A stretch of DNA of 64,000 bases from contig NC_064549.1 of NCBI RefSeq assembly GCF_023856365.1, positions 5,101,608 through 5,165,607 on the forward strand, given 5' to 3'. Within the stretch, counting starts at the first letter, position 1. The number at the start of each line of letters is the position of its first letter. The position numbers and the translations under genes were made by a program. Below the pieces are notes generated by a model that worked only from the letters and a program-made list of their open reading frames with translations, made no database searches and had not been told where the DNA came from. Source of the stretch: Brienomyrus brachyistius (taxonomy: Eukaryota > Chordata > Actinopteri > Osteoglossiformes > Mormyridae). Shown here one piece after another: positions 54,564-64,000 of the stretch.

Positions 54564-55502
54564 ATGCAGAACCCAGACAGAAACACCACCTACACAGACT
54601 TCATCTTAGTTAGTTTCTCTGGACCTCAGGAGTGGCGACAACTGCTCTTCATCCCTTTTCTACTCATATTCTTAATTGCGGTTTCTGCAAACTTATTTCT
54701 GATCTTTATAATTCTGTCACAGAGGTCCCTGCACTCCCCCATGTACCTCCTAATATGTGCAATGGCCTTTGTAGATCTCTCTATACCAATTTTCTTTGTT
54801 CCAAAACTGCTAATCAGTTTACTGTACAATCTGAGACACATCTCTCTGCTGGGTTGTCTAGCACAGATGTTCTTTATTCATTTTTTTGGTGGCTTCCAGT
54901 CAACAGTTTTGCTGTGGATGGCTGTGGATCGTTACTATGCAATCTGTACTCCTCTGCACTACAATGACTACATGGCTTTCTCTGCATTCCTTAAGTTCAT
55001 AATACTTCCTTTGCTGAGAAATGCTATTCTCAATCTATCCATAGTCAGTCTGGCTGGGTCTCTGTCCTTCTGCCAGCATGAGATCGACCACTGTTTCTGT
55101 GAGCACATGGCGTTGGTCACGCTGGCCTGTGGGACCATACGCATGAATAACATTGTAGGACTGATGACTATTTTTTGTGTACCAACAGTTGATTTTCTGT
55201 TAATCGTTGCATCTTATGTTAGAATATTTTTCTCAGTGTTTAAGTCGGGGAAGTCCAGCCGAAAGGCTCTCAGCACCTGCGTAACTCATATTATTGTCAT
55301 AACCGTTAGTTTAATTTTGGCCTTATTTGCTTTTCTTTCCTACAGGATAAATTATAACATGTCATCTAACAGCCACACTGTGATCAGTATGATGTATGTA
55401 CTTTTCCCCAGTTGCTTCAACCCAATAATTTACGGAGTCAGAACAAAGGAAATTAGACAACAAATAATGAAAACTCTGAACTGCGGAAAAGTCGCCCCAT
55501 GA
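54564..55502 (+). CDS. OR-11: odorant receptor, class I-like fish subfamily
   Basis: Complete 312-residue receptor. Landmarks: NTT glycosylation site at 7, TM1 about 28-52, LHSPMYLLICAMAFVDLS at 56-73, Cys98, WMAVDRYYAIC at 118-128, second loop CQHEIDHCFCEHMALVTLACG at 170-190, STCVTHIIVITV at TM6, NPIIY at 286-290, and tail TKEIRQQIM. The CEHMALVTLACG loop resembles mammalian class I (OR51/52-type) receptors, so a class I-like, non-gamma origin is inferred. The start is 32 bases after the CAAATGCAG acceptor (54530-54531). First of a three-gene tandem array with OR-12 and OR-13, about 4.4 kb apart. Confidence 0.97.
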   Translation: MQNPDRNTTYTDFILVSFSGPQEWRQLLFIPFLLIFLIAVSANLFLIFIILSQRSLHSPMYLLICAMAFVDLSIPIFFVPKLLISLLYNLRHISLLGCLAQMFFIHFFGGFQSTVLLWMAVDRYYAICTPLHYNDYMAFSAFLKFIILPLLRNAILNLSIVSLAGSLSFCQHEIDHCFCEHMALVTLACGTIRMNNIVGLMTIFCVPTVDFLLIVASYVRIFFSVFKSGKSSRKALSTCVTHIIVITVSLILALFAFLSYRINYNMSSNSHTVISMMYVLFPSCFNPIIYGVRTKEIRQQIMKTLNCGKVAP

Positions 55503-55654
55503 CACTGAACGAAGAGCTTCAGCGGAAAGACGCTATGAAAATGACCAAGGTTACCCTCGTATGTTAACTGTTGTGTTGAAAATGTGAAAATGAAAAAGTA
55601 TTAAGTGTAGAAATATAAACTGGAAATATTAACTTTTTTGATTTATTAGTATGA

Positions 55655-55975
55655 TTAGCGGGGCGGCATGGTGGTGCAGTGGTTAGCGTTGTTGCCTCAC
55701 ACCTCTGAGACACGGGTGTGACCATGTGTGTGGAGTTTGCATGTTCTCCCCATGTCGTCATGGGGTTTCCCCAAAGACATGCTGAGGCTAATTGGAGTTA
55801 CTAAATTGCCCGTTGGTGTGCATGTGTGTGTGAATGGTGTGTGAGTGTGCCCTGCGATGGGCTGGCCCCCCATCCTGGGTTGTTCCCTGCCTCGTGCCCA
55901 TTGCTCCCAGGATAGGCTCCAGACCCCCCACGACCCAGTAGGATAAGTGGTTTGGAAAATGGATGGATGGATAGT
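55655..55975 (+). mobile_element. tRNA-derived SINE-like repeat
   Basis: Head GGCATGGTGGTGCAGTGG resembles a pol III A box (TGGTGCAGTGG). Then GTGGAGTTTGCATGTTCTCC, GAATGGTGTGTGAGTGTGCC, AGGATAGGCTCCAGACCCCC, and the GGATGGATGG tail. The B-box area is damaged in this copy (CACGGGTGTGACC). Confidence 0.8.
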
Positions 55976-56644
55976 ATGACTAGTATGATTAACTATGATT
56001 AGTTAAGAATTTTCCAGTTTTAAATGTGAATGCTTTAGGATTGTGACTATACAACGTAATGAATAAATAAAGCAGAAGTAGTTTTACTGAATTTTTACAG
56101 AGTTGTGACTAGACTAGCTAAACACATCAGATATGTACTAAATATTAAATTAATATTAATCATATTAAATGAAATTCAGGTAAACAACTGTGAACCATGC
56201 CTGGTTTCTTTCAGTGAAATTTGTACTGCATTGACGTTCCTTGAATGTTCAGCATTTCACAGAGGGAAGTGTAAGGTCGGCTTGTAAGGGCCGCTCCGAC
56301 ATTCAGTCTCCTCTCCTGTACGCAGGGGCCCCCCAGTGTAAAATGGTGGTGTTCAGGGACAGAGAGAGAAATACAGGCCCAGAAGAGCAGACAAGTTTAT
56401 CAATCCATCTTGTTAAATGACCAGAACTCCAGTCTGGGATCGCACATCACTGCAGAGATCATGCATAGCCTATTACTGGGGGGGGCAGAGGGACCTAGCC
56501 CTGTCTGTAACCCTCCAAAAATAATTACCCAGACCTGCTAAAAACCACTGGCCTATTAAAGCATCATTTAAAAATGAATAAATTGACTTACGTTTAAATG
56601 ACTAACCAAATGTAATAAAACGCTAAGATTTTTTTATCACACCA

Positions 56645-56986
56645 ACTCCACCCGACACTTGGTGATGTGAGGCTTGCGTGCAGCTGCTCGGCCACAGAAG
56701 CCCATTCCATGAAGCTCCCGGCGCAGTTTTTGAGCTGCAGTTAGTGCCAGAGCACATGGGGAGAAATTTCACAGACTGACTTATTGCAGAGGTGGCATCC
56801 TATGACAGTGCCATGCCTGAATTCCCTGAGCTCTTCAGAATGACCCACTCTTTCAGAAATGTTTGTAAACCTGACTGCATGGTTAGGGGCTTGATTTTAT
56901 ACACCTTTGGCAATGGGTCTGAATGAAACACCGGAATTCAGTCATTAAGAGGCGTGTCCCAGTACTTTTGTCCATATAATGTACTT
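56645..56986. mobile_element. Tc1-type transposon relic (terminal part)
   Basis: Ends in the Tc1 terminal-repeat-like GGCGTGTCCCAGTACTTTTG then TCCATATAATGTA (about 56952-56984). The inner part (TTGGTGATGTGAGGCTTGCG, CAGAGGTGGCATCCTATGAC) matches the order of a common fish Tc1-derived repeat. No open transposase frame. Confidence 0.7.
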
Positions 56987-57171
56987 ATATTCTCTTTACA
57001 CATAAATACATTTTCTTCTTAGATACATATATCATTTAAGACATTAAATATATACAATGAATACTTGTGCATGAGAGTGAAATCTTTGAATGTACGAGTT
57101 AAAATGTATAAATATCAGAAGAAAAATGTGTGGGTGAAAGAATGAAAATACTTTAATGCAGGAGTGAAAAA

Positions 57172-57176
<5 letters not shown>

Positions 57177-57219
<43 letters not shown>
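57177..57219. repeat. (TA)n microsatellite
   Basis: About 21 TA units. Confidence 0.95.
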
Positions 57220-57222
<3 letters not shown>

Positions 57223-58091
57223 AAAGAAGAAGGTTCATATGTCACAGGGCCAGAATAAATTATGACTTGTTTCACCCCTCATATTTATGCTTCTGTACGA
57301 ACATTTCATAAGTACGAGTATGTATGAGCGTTTCACATACACTGTACTGTATGTGTGTGAGTTTTCAGTAATATGGATACATGTGTGAAAGTTTCACATG
57401 TGAATTGGCACGTGTTTCACATGTGTTTGTGTAACAACAGTCTGAAATATTTCCTGAATGGCCCCTCGTACGTCTCTGCCCCACTTTACGGCACTTCAGC
57501 ACCCTTCTGTGTGGATCTGTGCCTCTGTTTCTCCTGAACTCCAGCCCAGTGGGTGTGTGCACTGACCCCCTCCCCAGGTGTGAGCGTGTGTACCCTCCCC
57601 CCCCACCCCCCCCCGCCTGCATGTGTGCCTGCCGTTCCTGTCACATGACGTACTCTGGCCTTCCGACCTTCCCATACATCCCCGACTCTGATTCCCGTCT
57701 AGTGCGACGGCTCCCTGTTTGCTTGGCATTCCGCTTCCCGGTTCCTGAGGTTTCCCTTGGCAACCGGGTATGTGCTGCTATAAGCCGGGGAGAACCAGGG
57801 AGAAATCTGCACGTCAAACTTACCTGCCCCAAACTGCCTTTATGCATTCAGTAAACGCTGTTGCCAGTGCAGCGCTAAACGATTAAGGCATGTTGCACGA
57901 GCACAGGTGGTGGGTCGTCTGCTTCCTGTGCTGCTGCCCTGAAATAATGTGTAGTGTGTTGTATTGTTTTAGGTCTGGTTTGGCCTGCGTGTCTTGAGTC
58001 ATCTATATGCAACAAAGGTATAGATCCCCAGGCTCTGTACCTGCACCCCCCTGTGAAAATCTTGGGCTTGGCTGTCAGATTTGCAGGAGCA

Positions 58092-58112
58092 CCCCCCCCC
58101 CCCCCCCCCCCC
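58092..58112. repeat. C-run
   Basis: About 21 consecutive Cs upstream of the OR-12 promoter block. Confidence 0.95.
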
Positions 58113-58264
58113 ATCAGCGCCCGCCAGAAAAATGGCACTCTTGACAGTCGCCTATGTTGCAAAAAACGGCTGACTGGCGCTGCACAACTCAGTTACTATT
58201 CATTAAACACACGCAAAAATTAATGCGTTTTAGGAATTTTCTGCTTAACTTCAGACCTTCCTGT

Positions 58265-58634
58265 AGAAGATCCGAGTTTGTGTAACAGCTGAAGTTTTGA
58301 ATCGCTTAGTGTGCTGATTTAAAAGTGCCCCCACCCAGAGGTACAATGACTGGGCTTCTTCTGTCCCTGCAGAATATCCACCCTCATCCAAAATGGCATC
58401 GGTGAGCTGATGTGGACCATAACAATTACGCTGTTGTTTACGCAAGTGAAAGTATATTTTTAATCAGAGGGCCTGCATCTCATCAGGGGAATATGGGGCA
58501 GTGGATTTAAGGAGCTGGGGGCAGGAAGAGGTGGAGTGCAGAGCATCAGAAGCAGAGGAAAGTCCTACCAGCCACTGACTCAGCCTGGACCCCCCCTGCG
58601 GCTTCTACAAGAGATTACAGCACAAATATAAAGT
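58265..58634 (+). promoter_or_regulatory. OR-12 promoter and putative noncoding exon 1
   Basis: Second copy of the OR-11-type block: GCCCCCACCCAGAGGTACA, CAATTACGCTGTTGTTTACG, TTTTTAATCAGAGGGCC, ATCAGGGGAATATGGGG, ATTTAAGG (58505-58512), leader to AAATATAAA|GTACTT (GT at 58633-58634). The inferred intron is 58633-59028 (396 bp), ending TCATTTCTAG, with no other feature. Confidence 0.6.
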
Positions 58635-59060
58635 ACTTTCACTATTTTCTTAAACCTTAAGAGGATCATTGTAAAATGTTTTGAAATGCAATACATTTTA
58701 AAATCCCATTTTGATTTGAAACTGAGGAACAAAGGATAACGACAATTATAATTAATATTGAGCTATGTTAAATAAATGCCTTAATTCATATACAAATTCT
58801 TAGCAAATAAAGATTTTCCTAAGTTAGTCAGGCATGCTAGTATGAATTTACTTATTAAACTTTTCTGTCACATTTAGTCAAAAACATTCTTTCAGGATGC
58901 AAAAGTTGGATTATAATTTATTTTTCTGTAGCAATAATTATGTCGTCATGTTCATGTATAATGTTATTTATTATGAATTGACCAAAAATACGTAATATTC
59001 TGAATAGGTCTTGCTTTATCATTTCTAGGTGTCTCTGAAGATTGCTGAACTTCCACCAAG

Positions 59061-59999
59061 ATGCAGAACCCAGACAGAAACACCACCTACACAGATTTCA
59101 TCTTAGTTAGTTTCTCTGGACCTCAGGAGTGGCGACAACTGCTCTTCATTCCTTTTCTACTCATATTCTTAATTGCGGTTTCTGCAAACTTATTTCTGAT
59201 GTTTATAATTCTGTCACAGAGGTCCCTGCACTCCCCCATGTACCTCCTAATATGTGCAATGGCCTTTGTAGATCTCTCTACACCAATTTTCTTTGTTCCA
59301 AACCTTCTAGTCAGTTTACTGTACAATCTGAGACACATCTCTCTGCTGGGTTGTCTAGCACAGATGTTCTTTATTCATTTTTTTGGTGGCTTCCAGTCAA
59401 CAGTTTTGCTGTGGATGGCTGTGGATCGTTACTATGCAATCTGTACTCCTCTCCGCTACAATGACTACATGGCTTTCTCTGCGTTCCTCAAGTTCATAAT
59501 TGCACCTGTGCTAAGAAACATTGTTTTCAACCTGGCCATTGTTAGTCTGGCTGGGTCTCTGTCCTTCTGCCAGCATGAGATCGACCACTGTTTCTGTGAG
59601 CACATGGCTTTGGTCACGCTGGCCTGTGGCACCATACGCATGAATAACATTGTAGGGCTTGTGGCTACTTTCTGTGTCCCAACGGCTGATTTTCTGTTAA
59701 TCGTTGCATCTTATGTTAGAATATTTTTCTCAGTGTTTAAGTCGGGGAAGTCCAGCCGAAAGGCTCTCAGCACCTGTGTAACTCATATTATTGTCATAAC
59801 CGTTAGTTTAATTTTGGCCTTATTTGCTTTTCTTTCCTACAGGATAAATTATAACATGTCATCTAACAGCCACACTGTGATCAGTATCATGTATGTACTT
59901 TTCCCCAGTTGCTTCAACCCAATAATTTACGGTGTCAGAACAAAGGAAATTAGACAACAAATAATGAAAACTCTGAACTGCGGAAAAGTCGCCCCATGA
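59061..59999 (+). CDS. OR-12: odorant receptor, class I-like fish subfamily
   Basis: Complete 312-residue receptor, recent tandem duplicate of OR-11. It has the same NTT site, LHSPMYLLICAMAF, WMAVDRYYAIC, CQHEIDHCFCEHMALVTLACG and NPIIY landmarks and an identical tail. Visible differences cluster in TM2 (LSTPIFFVPNLLVSLL), TM4 (FIIAPVLRNIVFNLAIVSL) and TM5 (LVATFCVPTADF). The rest is nearly identical, including about 120 bp after the stop codon. The start is 32 bases after the TTTCTAG acceptor (59027-59028). The difference pattern fits divergence of the odorant pocket on a homogenised backbone (inference). Confidence 0.97.
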   Translation: MQNPDRNTTYTDFILVSFSGPQEWRQLLFIPFLLIFLIAVSANLFLMFIILSQRSLHSPMYLLICAMAFVDLSTPIFFVPNLLVSLLYNLRHISLLGCLAQMFFIHFFGGFQSTVLLWMAVDRYYAICTPLRYNDYMAFSAFLKFIIAPVLRNIVFNLAIVSLAGSLSFCQHEIDHCFCEHMALVTLACGTIRMNNIVGLVATFCVPTADFLLIVASYVRIFFSVFKSGKSSRKALSTCVTHIIVITVSLILALFAFLSYRINYNMSSNSHTVISIMYVLFPSCFNPIIYGVRTKEIRQQIMKTLNCGKVAP

Positions 60000-62804
60000 C
60001 ACCGAACGAAGAGCTTCAGCGGAAAGACGCTATGAAAATGTCCAAGGTTACCCTCGTATGTTAACTGTTGTGTTGAAAATGTGAAAATGAAAAAGTATTA
60101 AGTGTAGAAATATAAACTGGAAACATTAACTTTTATGATTTATTAGTGTGATTAGCGGGGCGGCATGATGGTGCAGTGGTTAGCGCTGTTGCCTCACACC
60201 TCTGTGACCCGGGTTCGAGTCTCCAGCTGGGTTACATGTGTGTGGAGTTTGCATGTTCTCCCCATGTCGTCGTGGGGTTTCCTCCGAGTACTTCGGTTTC
60301 CCCCCACAGTCCAAGAACATGCTGAGGCTAATTGGACTTGCTAAATTGCCTGTAGGTGTGCATGTGTGAATGAATGGTGTGTGAGTGTGCCCTGCGATGG
60401 GCTGGCCCCCCATTCTGTGTTGTTCCATGCCTCGTGCCCATTGCTTCCTGTATAGGCTCCAGACCCCCCGCGACCCAGTAGGATAAGCGGTTTGGAAGAT
60501 GGATGGATGGATGTGAGTGACTTGAAAAGTGAAAAAAGTATTGTGTACAGAGAAACTGAAAAAATAACTTAAGATTTATTAGTGTAAAACTAGTTAACAC
60601 TTTTCCATTTTTGTAATGATAATTACTATACCATGTAATCTTCTAATGATACATTAAACGTCAGCAATATCAGTGAAATTGTAACAAGTTGTGGTTTACT
60701 GGATACAACATAATGTCTGTCGTTTAACAGAAGTACAATGTTAATTGGCCTTTTGGTGTAACAATGCATTATGTAAGAACACCGCATTGTGTATCTCTTG
60801 GTCGAGTTACAGTATCACTAGTGGGGTGTTATTACACAATGTGTTACATTGTATTCTAATCGTATTATATAATAAACTCCAAATAGCTGTAAAACACGTA
60901 ACTGGTGAAATGTTTTATCTCAGTATAAATCTGACTGCACTAATATGGTTGAACTGGTCGGTGTTTCACAGTGGGAAGCTTAAGGTCAGTTTGTAAGGGC
61001 CGCTCTGACATCCAGCCTCTTCTCCTGTACGGAGGGACCCCCCAGGGTAAAATGGTTGTGCATGGTGGTGTTCAGGGACACAGAGAGAAATACATGAAGA
61101 GCAGACAAGTGTATCAGTCCATCTTATTAAATGACCACAACTCCAGTCTGAGATCACACATCGGGGGGGCTGAAATCAGCCACACAACACAACGTCTTTC
61201 ATATTTCAACCGATATTTCTTTAGAAAAAGCACTTTTACAAAAAATCTTAAATCACTATCAATTTTTGTTGATAGTTGAAAATCATTTATACTTCCAGAC
61301 ATGTCTGAGGGAGAATATCACTTTTTGTATGATTGATTCATGATAAATACAGGTAATTCAGTTTAAACAATGTGATGTTTTTCATATTTACATTAATGAG
61401 GTTCTGAACAAACAGGGTCTATTTTAGCATGTATCACTGGCTATTAATATTTGCCCAGTTGAATTCACTGGGATTTTTTTTGGAGACTGTGGTGAAACTA
61501 ACAAACCCAAAGGACATACAGACACCAGAGAAATTCTTGAATAAGCATTTTATCCCCCAATCTAATCAACTCTTTCTTTACTGGGTTTCTGGTGACCTTT
61601 CAGACCTTCAGGTCTTCACCTAAAATAACCAGACACACGTCCAGTTTAATCTTCAATTGACTGTGTTCAGCCTGTGTCAGTAATGAGCTTTGACAGTGGT
61701 GCTCTATTGAGGGGGAGGGGGGGGTCCTACACTCACAAGTCCTTCTTCAGGCTGGAATGGATGATGTTTACAGTAAAATTTCACAAAGGTAGTTTTTGAC
61801 CATTGGTCACATCACGCCTGTAAGTGTCACATACAGTCCTACTATCGTTACACAAATTCCCTCCACCTCCTCATTTCCTGCTCTGTGGTGGTGTCCTCTG
61901 GGGGGGGATAAAAACCGCAAAGAGCTGAAAGACTAGAGAATATTACTTTTTTGGTACGGTTGTGGTAATCAGATCGCACTCACAATACAATTATAATAAT
62001 TGCATTATCCTAATGGTTAACATGATATTTCATGCTCCTGAAATTGAAGTTTGCCCTCGTTTTAAATATTAGTTATTTTAATACTAACTCATAGAACTGT
62101 TTCGTGTGTATAATTAGGTCAACAAACACATTTGACTCAAGAAAACATCCCAATAAAATCCCTCAGATCTGCACCGTGTGATTAACCATGACAGAGGATT
62201 GTGTTCTGGCAGTTGAATTCGGCCTGAATAATTAGGAGTCTGGGTGGAGCTGAACCCCCAGGAGACCCCTGAGCCTAAGCCTGGGAAACCCTGCGCTACG
62301 GTACATTAACTCTGCAGTGTCATGCAAAACCCCGGCCTGTAATTGTATTAGAACGATACGGATCTGAAACCTGCTTAATCTCGTGGTTTTACTGTGAGAT
62401 TGACAATTCTGTTACTTTAGTGAACCAGACAGCCGTAAAATGGATACTTGTATATTTGCATTTAGTATTATGGTGAATGTGAAGATGTTTACCATTCCTA
62501 AAGCTGACTGATAGCTTCAGTTCCCAGTGAAGGTAGCTCAAGTTTAATTCCCCCAGGCCACAGCAGGGTAAAAGGCCCCTATAACAGGCACTCAGTCGTC
62601 CCGGCAAGTTTCACGGCCAGTGACCTGCCTCCGTCCAACACAAAGTGAAATCTGCTTGCTAAGTGGCGAACTCCTCAGAAAATGGCACCCTATGCAAATG
62701 CCTATTTCACCTACAGGGTTCACTAGCACTGCACAAACCGGGTACTTTTTCATGCATTCAAAATTGCTGTATTTTAGGAACTTTCTGCTAAACTTCTTGT
62801 AGAA
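60000..62804. other. Intergenic OR-12 / OR-13
   Basis: SINE-like repeat (60155-60512), the duplicated segment 60950-61170, then AT-rich sequence with short G-runs (61711-61724, about 61900). No coding gene is recognised. Confidence 0.6.
60155..60512 (+). mobile_element. tRNA-derived SINE-like repeat, fullest copy
   Basis: A box-like TGGTGCAGTGG and B box-like GGTTCGAGTCT are both present, followed by GTGGAGTTTGCATGTTCTCC, the CCCTGCGATGGGCTGGCC body and a (GGAT)n tail (60499-60512). It lies at the same distance after the OR-12 stop as the 55655 copy does after OR-11, so it was probably duplicated with the receptor. Confidence 0.85.
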
Positions 62805-63171
62805 GATTTGCGTTTACAAAACAGCTGAATTTTTGCAGTTGTTTACTGTGCTGATTTAAGAGCACCCACACCCAGAGGTCCAATAACTGGGGTTTCTCTC
62901 CCCCTGCAGAATATCCTCCATTGCCTAGAATCGCATCTCTGGCAATGCTGTGGGCCTTGAGAATTACGCTGTTGTTTACGCCAGTGAAAGTATATTTTTA
63001 ATCAGAGGGCCTGCATCTCATCAGGGGAATATGGGGCAGTGGATTTAAGGAGCCGGGGGCAGGAAGAGGTGGAGTGCAGAGCGTCAGGAGCAGAGGAAAG
63101 TCCTACCAGCCACCGACTCAGCCTGGACCCCCCTGCGGCTTCTACAAGAGATTACAGCACAAATATAAAGT
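62805..63171 (+). promoter_or_regulatory. OR-13 promoter and putative noncoding exon 1
   Basis: Third copy of the block: CACCCACACCCAGAGGTCCA, GAATTACGCTGTTGTTTACG, TTTTTAATCAGAGGGCC, ATCAGGGGAATATGGGG, ATTTAAGG (63043-63050), leader to AAATATAAA|GTACTT (GT at 63170-63171). The acceptor is less clear than in OR-11/OR-12 (candidate CTGCTGAAG near 63375). Short intron, nothing else in it. Confidence 0.6.
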
Positions 63172-63395
63172 ACTTTTGCTCATTTCTTCATTCTTTTGTG
63201 AATGATTGTAGGATGTTTTAATATGCAGTTTCCATTTTGACTGAAATTGAGAAAAAAAAATATATACAAATTACATAATTGCAACTTTAATTTAATAATG
63301 TTTGAAAAATATATTTTTCTAGAAAAAAATCAATCAGAAGTCTTGCTTTCTCCTCTCCATGTGTCTCTGCTGAAGGTTCCAGACCTTCCATCGAG

Positions 63396-64000
63396 ATGCA
63401 CGAAGACCCAGGCAGAAACACCAGCTACACAGACTTCATCTTAGTTAGTTTCTCTGGAGCTCAAGAGTGGGGACAACTGCTCTTCATCCCTTTTCTGTTC
63501 ATGTTCCTAATTTCATTTGTTGGAAATTTATTTCTGATTTTTATAATTCTGTCACAGAGGTCCCTGCACTCTCCCATGTACCTCCTAATATGTGCAATGG
63601 CCTTTGTTGATCTCACTACACCAATTTTCTTTGTTCCAAAACTGCTTGCTATGTTACTGTACAATCTGAGACACATCTCTCTGCTGGGCTGTCTAGCACA
63701 AATGTTCTTTATACATTTCATTGGTAGCTTCCAGTCAACTATTTTGCTGTGGATGGCTGTGGATCGTTACTATGCAATCTGTACTCCTCTGCACTACAAT
63801 GACTACATGGCTTTCTCTGCCTTTCTCAAATTCATAATCGTTCCTTCAGTCAGGAATGCTGTTTTGATTTTAAGTATAGTCAGTCTGGCTGGATCTCTGT
63901 CCTTCTGCCAGCATGAGATCGACCACTGTTTCTGTGAGCACATGGCGTTGGTCACGCTGGCCTGTGGGACCATACGCATGAATAACATTGTAGGACTGAT
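63396..64000 (+). CDS. OR-13: odorant receptor, class I-like, 3' part outside window
   Basis: Open frame of 201 codons from ATG to the window end, without a stop. It begins MHEDPGRNTSYTDF. The NTS glycosylation site, LHSPMYLLICAMAFVDLT, WMAVDRYYAIC and second-loop CQHEIDHCFCEHMALVTLACG are all present, so it is a third member of the OR-11/OR-12 array. It is more diverged than those two: TM1 has FMFLISFVGNLF, TM3 has FIHFIGSFQSTILL, and TM4 has FIIVPSVRNAVLILSIVSL. TM5 to TM7 lie beyond the window. The start matches OR-11/OR-12 with one extra residue near the N terminus. Confidence 0.95.
   Translation, partial: MHEDPGRNTSYTDFILVSFSGAQEWGQLLFIPFLFMFLISFVGNLFLIFIILSQRSLHSPMYLLICAMAFVDLTTPIFFVPKLLAMLLYNLRHISLLGCLAQMFFIHFIGSFQSTILLWMAVDRYYAICTPLHYNDYMAFSAFLKFIIVPSVRNAVLILSIVSLAGSLSFCQHEIDHCFCEHMALVTLACGTIRMNNIVGL

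Larger units (their letters stand above)
55503..58264. other. Intergenic OR-11 / OR-12
   Basis: Tandem-unit sequence: SINE-like repeat (55655-55975), a segment at 56210-56470 duplicated at 60950-61170, a Tc1-type relic (56645-56986), (TA)n (57177-57219) and a C-run (58092-58112). No coding gene is recognised; frames over the TA and C runs are spurious. Confidence 0.6.

Noticed and set aside
57044..57238. Peptide frame of alternating Ile-Tyr
   Set aside because: A direct reading of the (TA)n microsatellite.
60155..60260. tRNA gene (A box and B box present)
   Set aside because: No cloverleaf can be completed; the sequence continues into a SINE-like body with a (GGAT)n tail and recurs in the window.
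1..64000. Defence island, biosynthetic cluster or phage-like system
   Set aside because: All recognised genes are vertebrate odorant receptors or transposon relics; no operon structure or prokaryotic gene was seen.

Overview
This window is nuclear DNA from a ray-finned (teleost-type) fish. The evidence is thirteen intronless-coding odorant-receptor (OR) genes of the fish type I repertoire, dense fish-style microsatellites, Tc1/mariner relics, LINE reverse-transcriptase relics and a fish-type tRNA-derived repeat ending in (GGAT)n. No prokaryotic, CRISPR, rRNA or tRNA gene was seen. The species cannot be named from the sequence alone.

Layout. From 1 to about 38.6 kb lie eight closely related minus-strand ORs (here OR-1 to OR-8; OR-1 is cut by the window edge). 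They form a head-to-tail array made by recent tandem duplication: about 5.5 kb per unit for OR-2/OR-3/OR-4 and about 4.6 kb for OR-7/OR-8. From 38.7 to 40.2 kb is a transposon-rich boundary. OR-9 (plus, 40588-41514) and OR-10 (minus, 44003-44977) are single members of two further OR subfamilies. From 46.3 to 53.1 kb is a repeat-rich gap: an LTR-bearing insertion with proline-rich frames, a tRNA-SINE-like repeat, a Tc1 relic with an internal 38-bp minisatellite, and a LINE relic. OR-11, OR-12 and OR-13 (plus, 54.5 kb to the end; OR-13 is cut by the window edge) are a third tandem array, of a class I-like subfamily.

The most informative pattern is outside the coding regions. Almost every receptor has a recognisable 5' module at a fixed place: TAAT-type homeodomain sites and GGGAATTA repeats, a TATA-like box, a short putative noncoding first exon with a GT donor, an intron, and a polypyrimidine-CAG acceptor a few bases before the start codon. 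Each minus-strand OR also has, 1.1-1.9 kb further upstream, one copy of a conserved noncoding block; its orientation is flipped at OR-7 and OR-8. Together these suggest that the duplicating unit is a whole 'distal block + promoter + leader exon + receptor' cassette.

Reading notes: start codons are the first ATG after the putative splice acceptor, so several calls are shorter than the longest open frame. Splice sites, promoters and subfamily names are inferences from sequence pattern. No transcript, alignment or database search was available.
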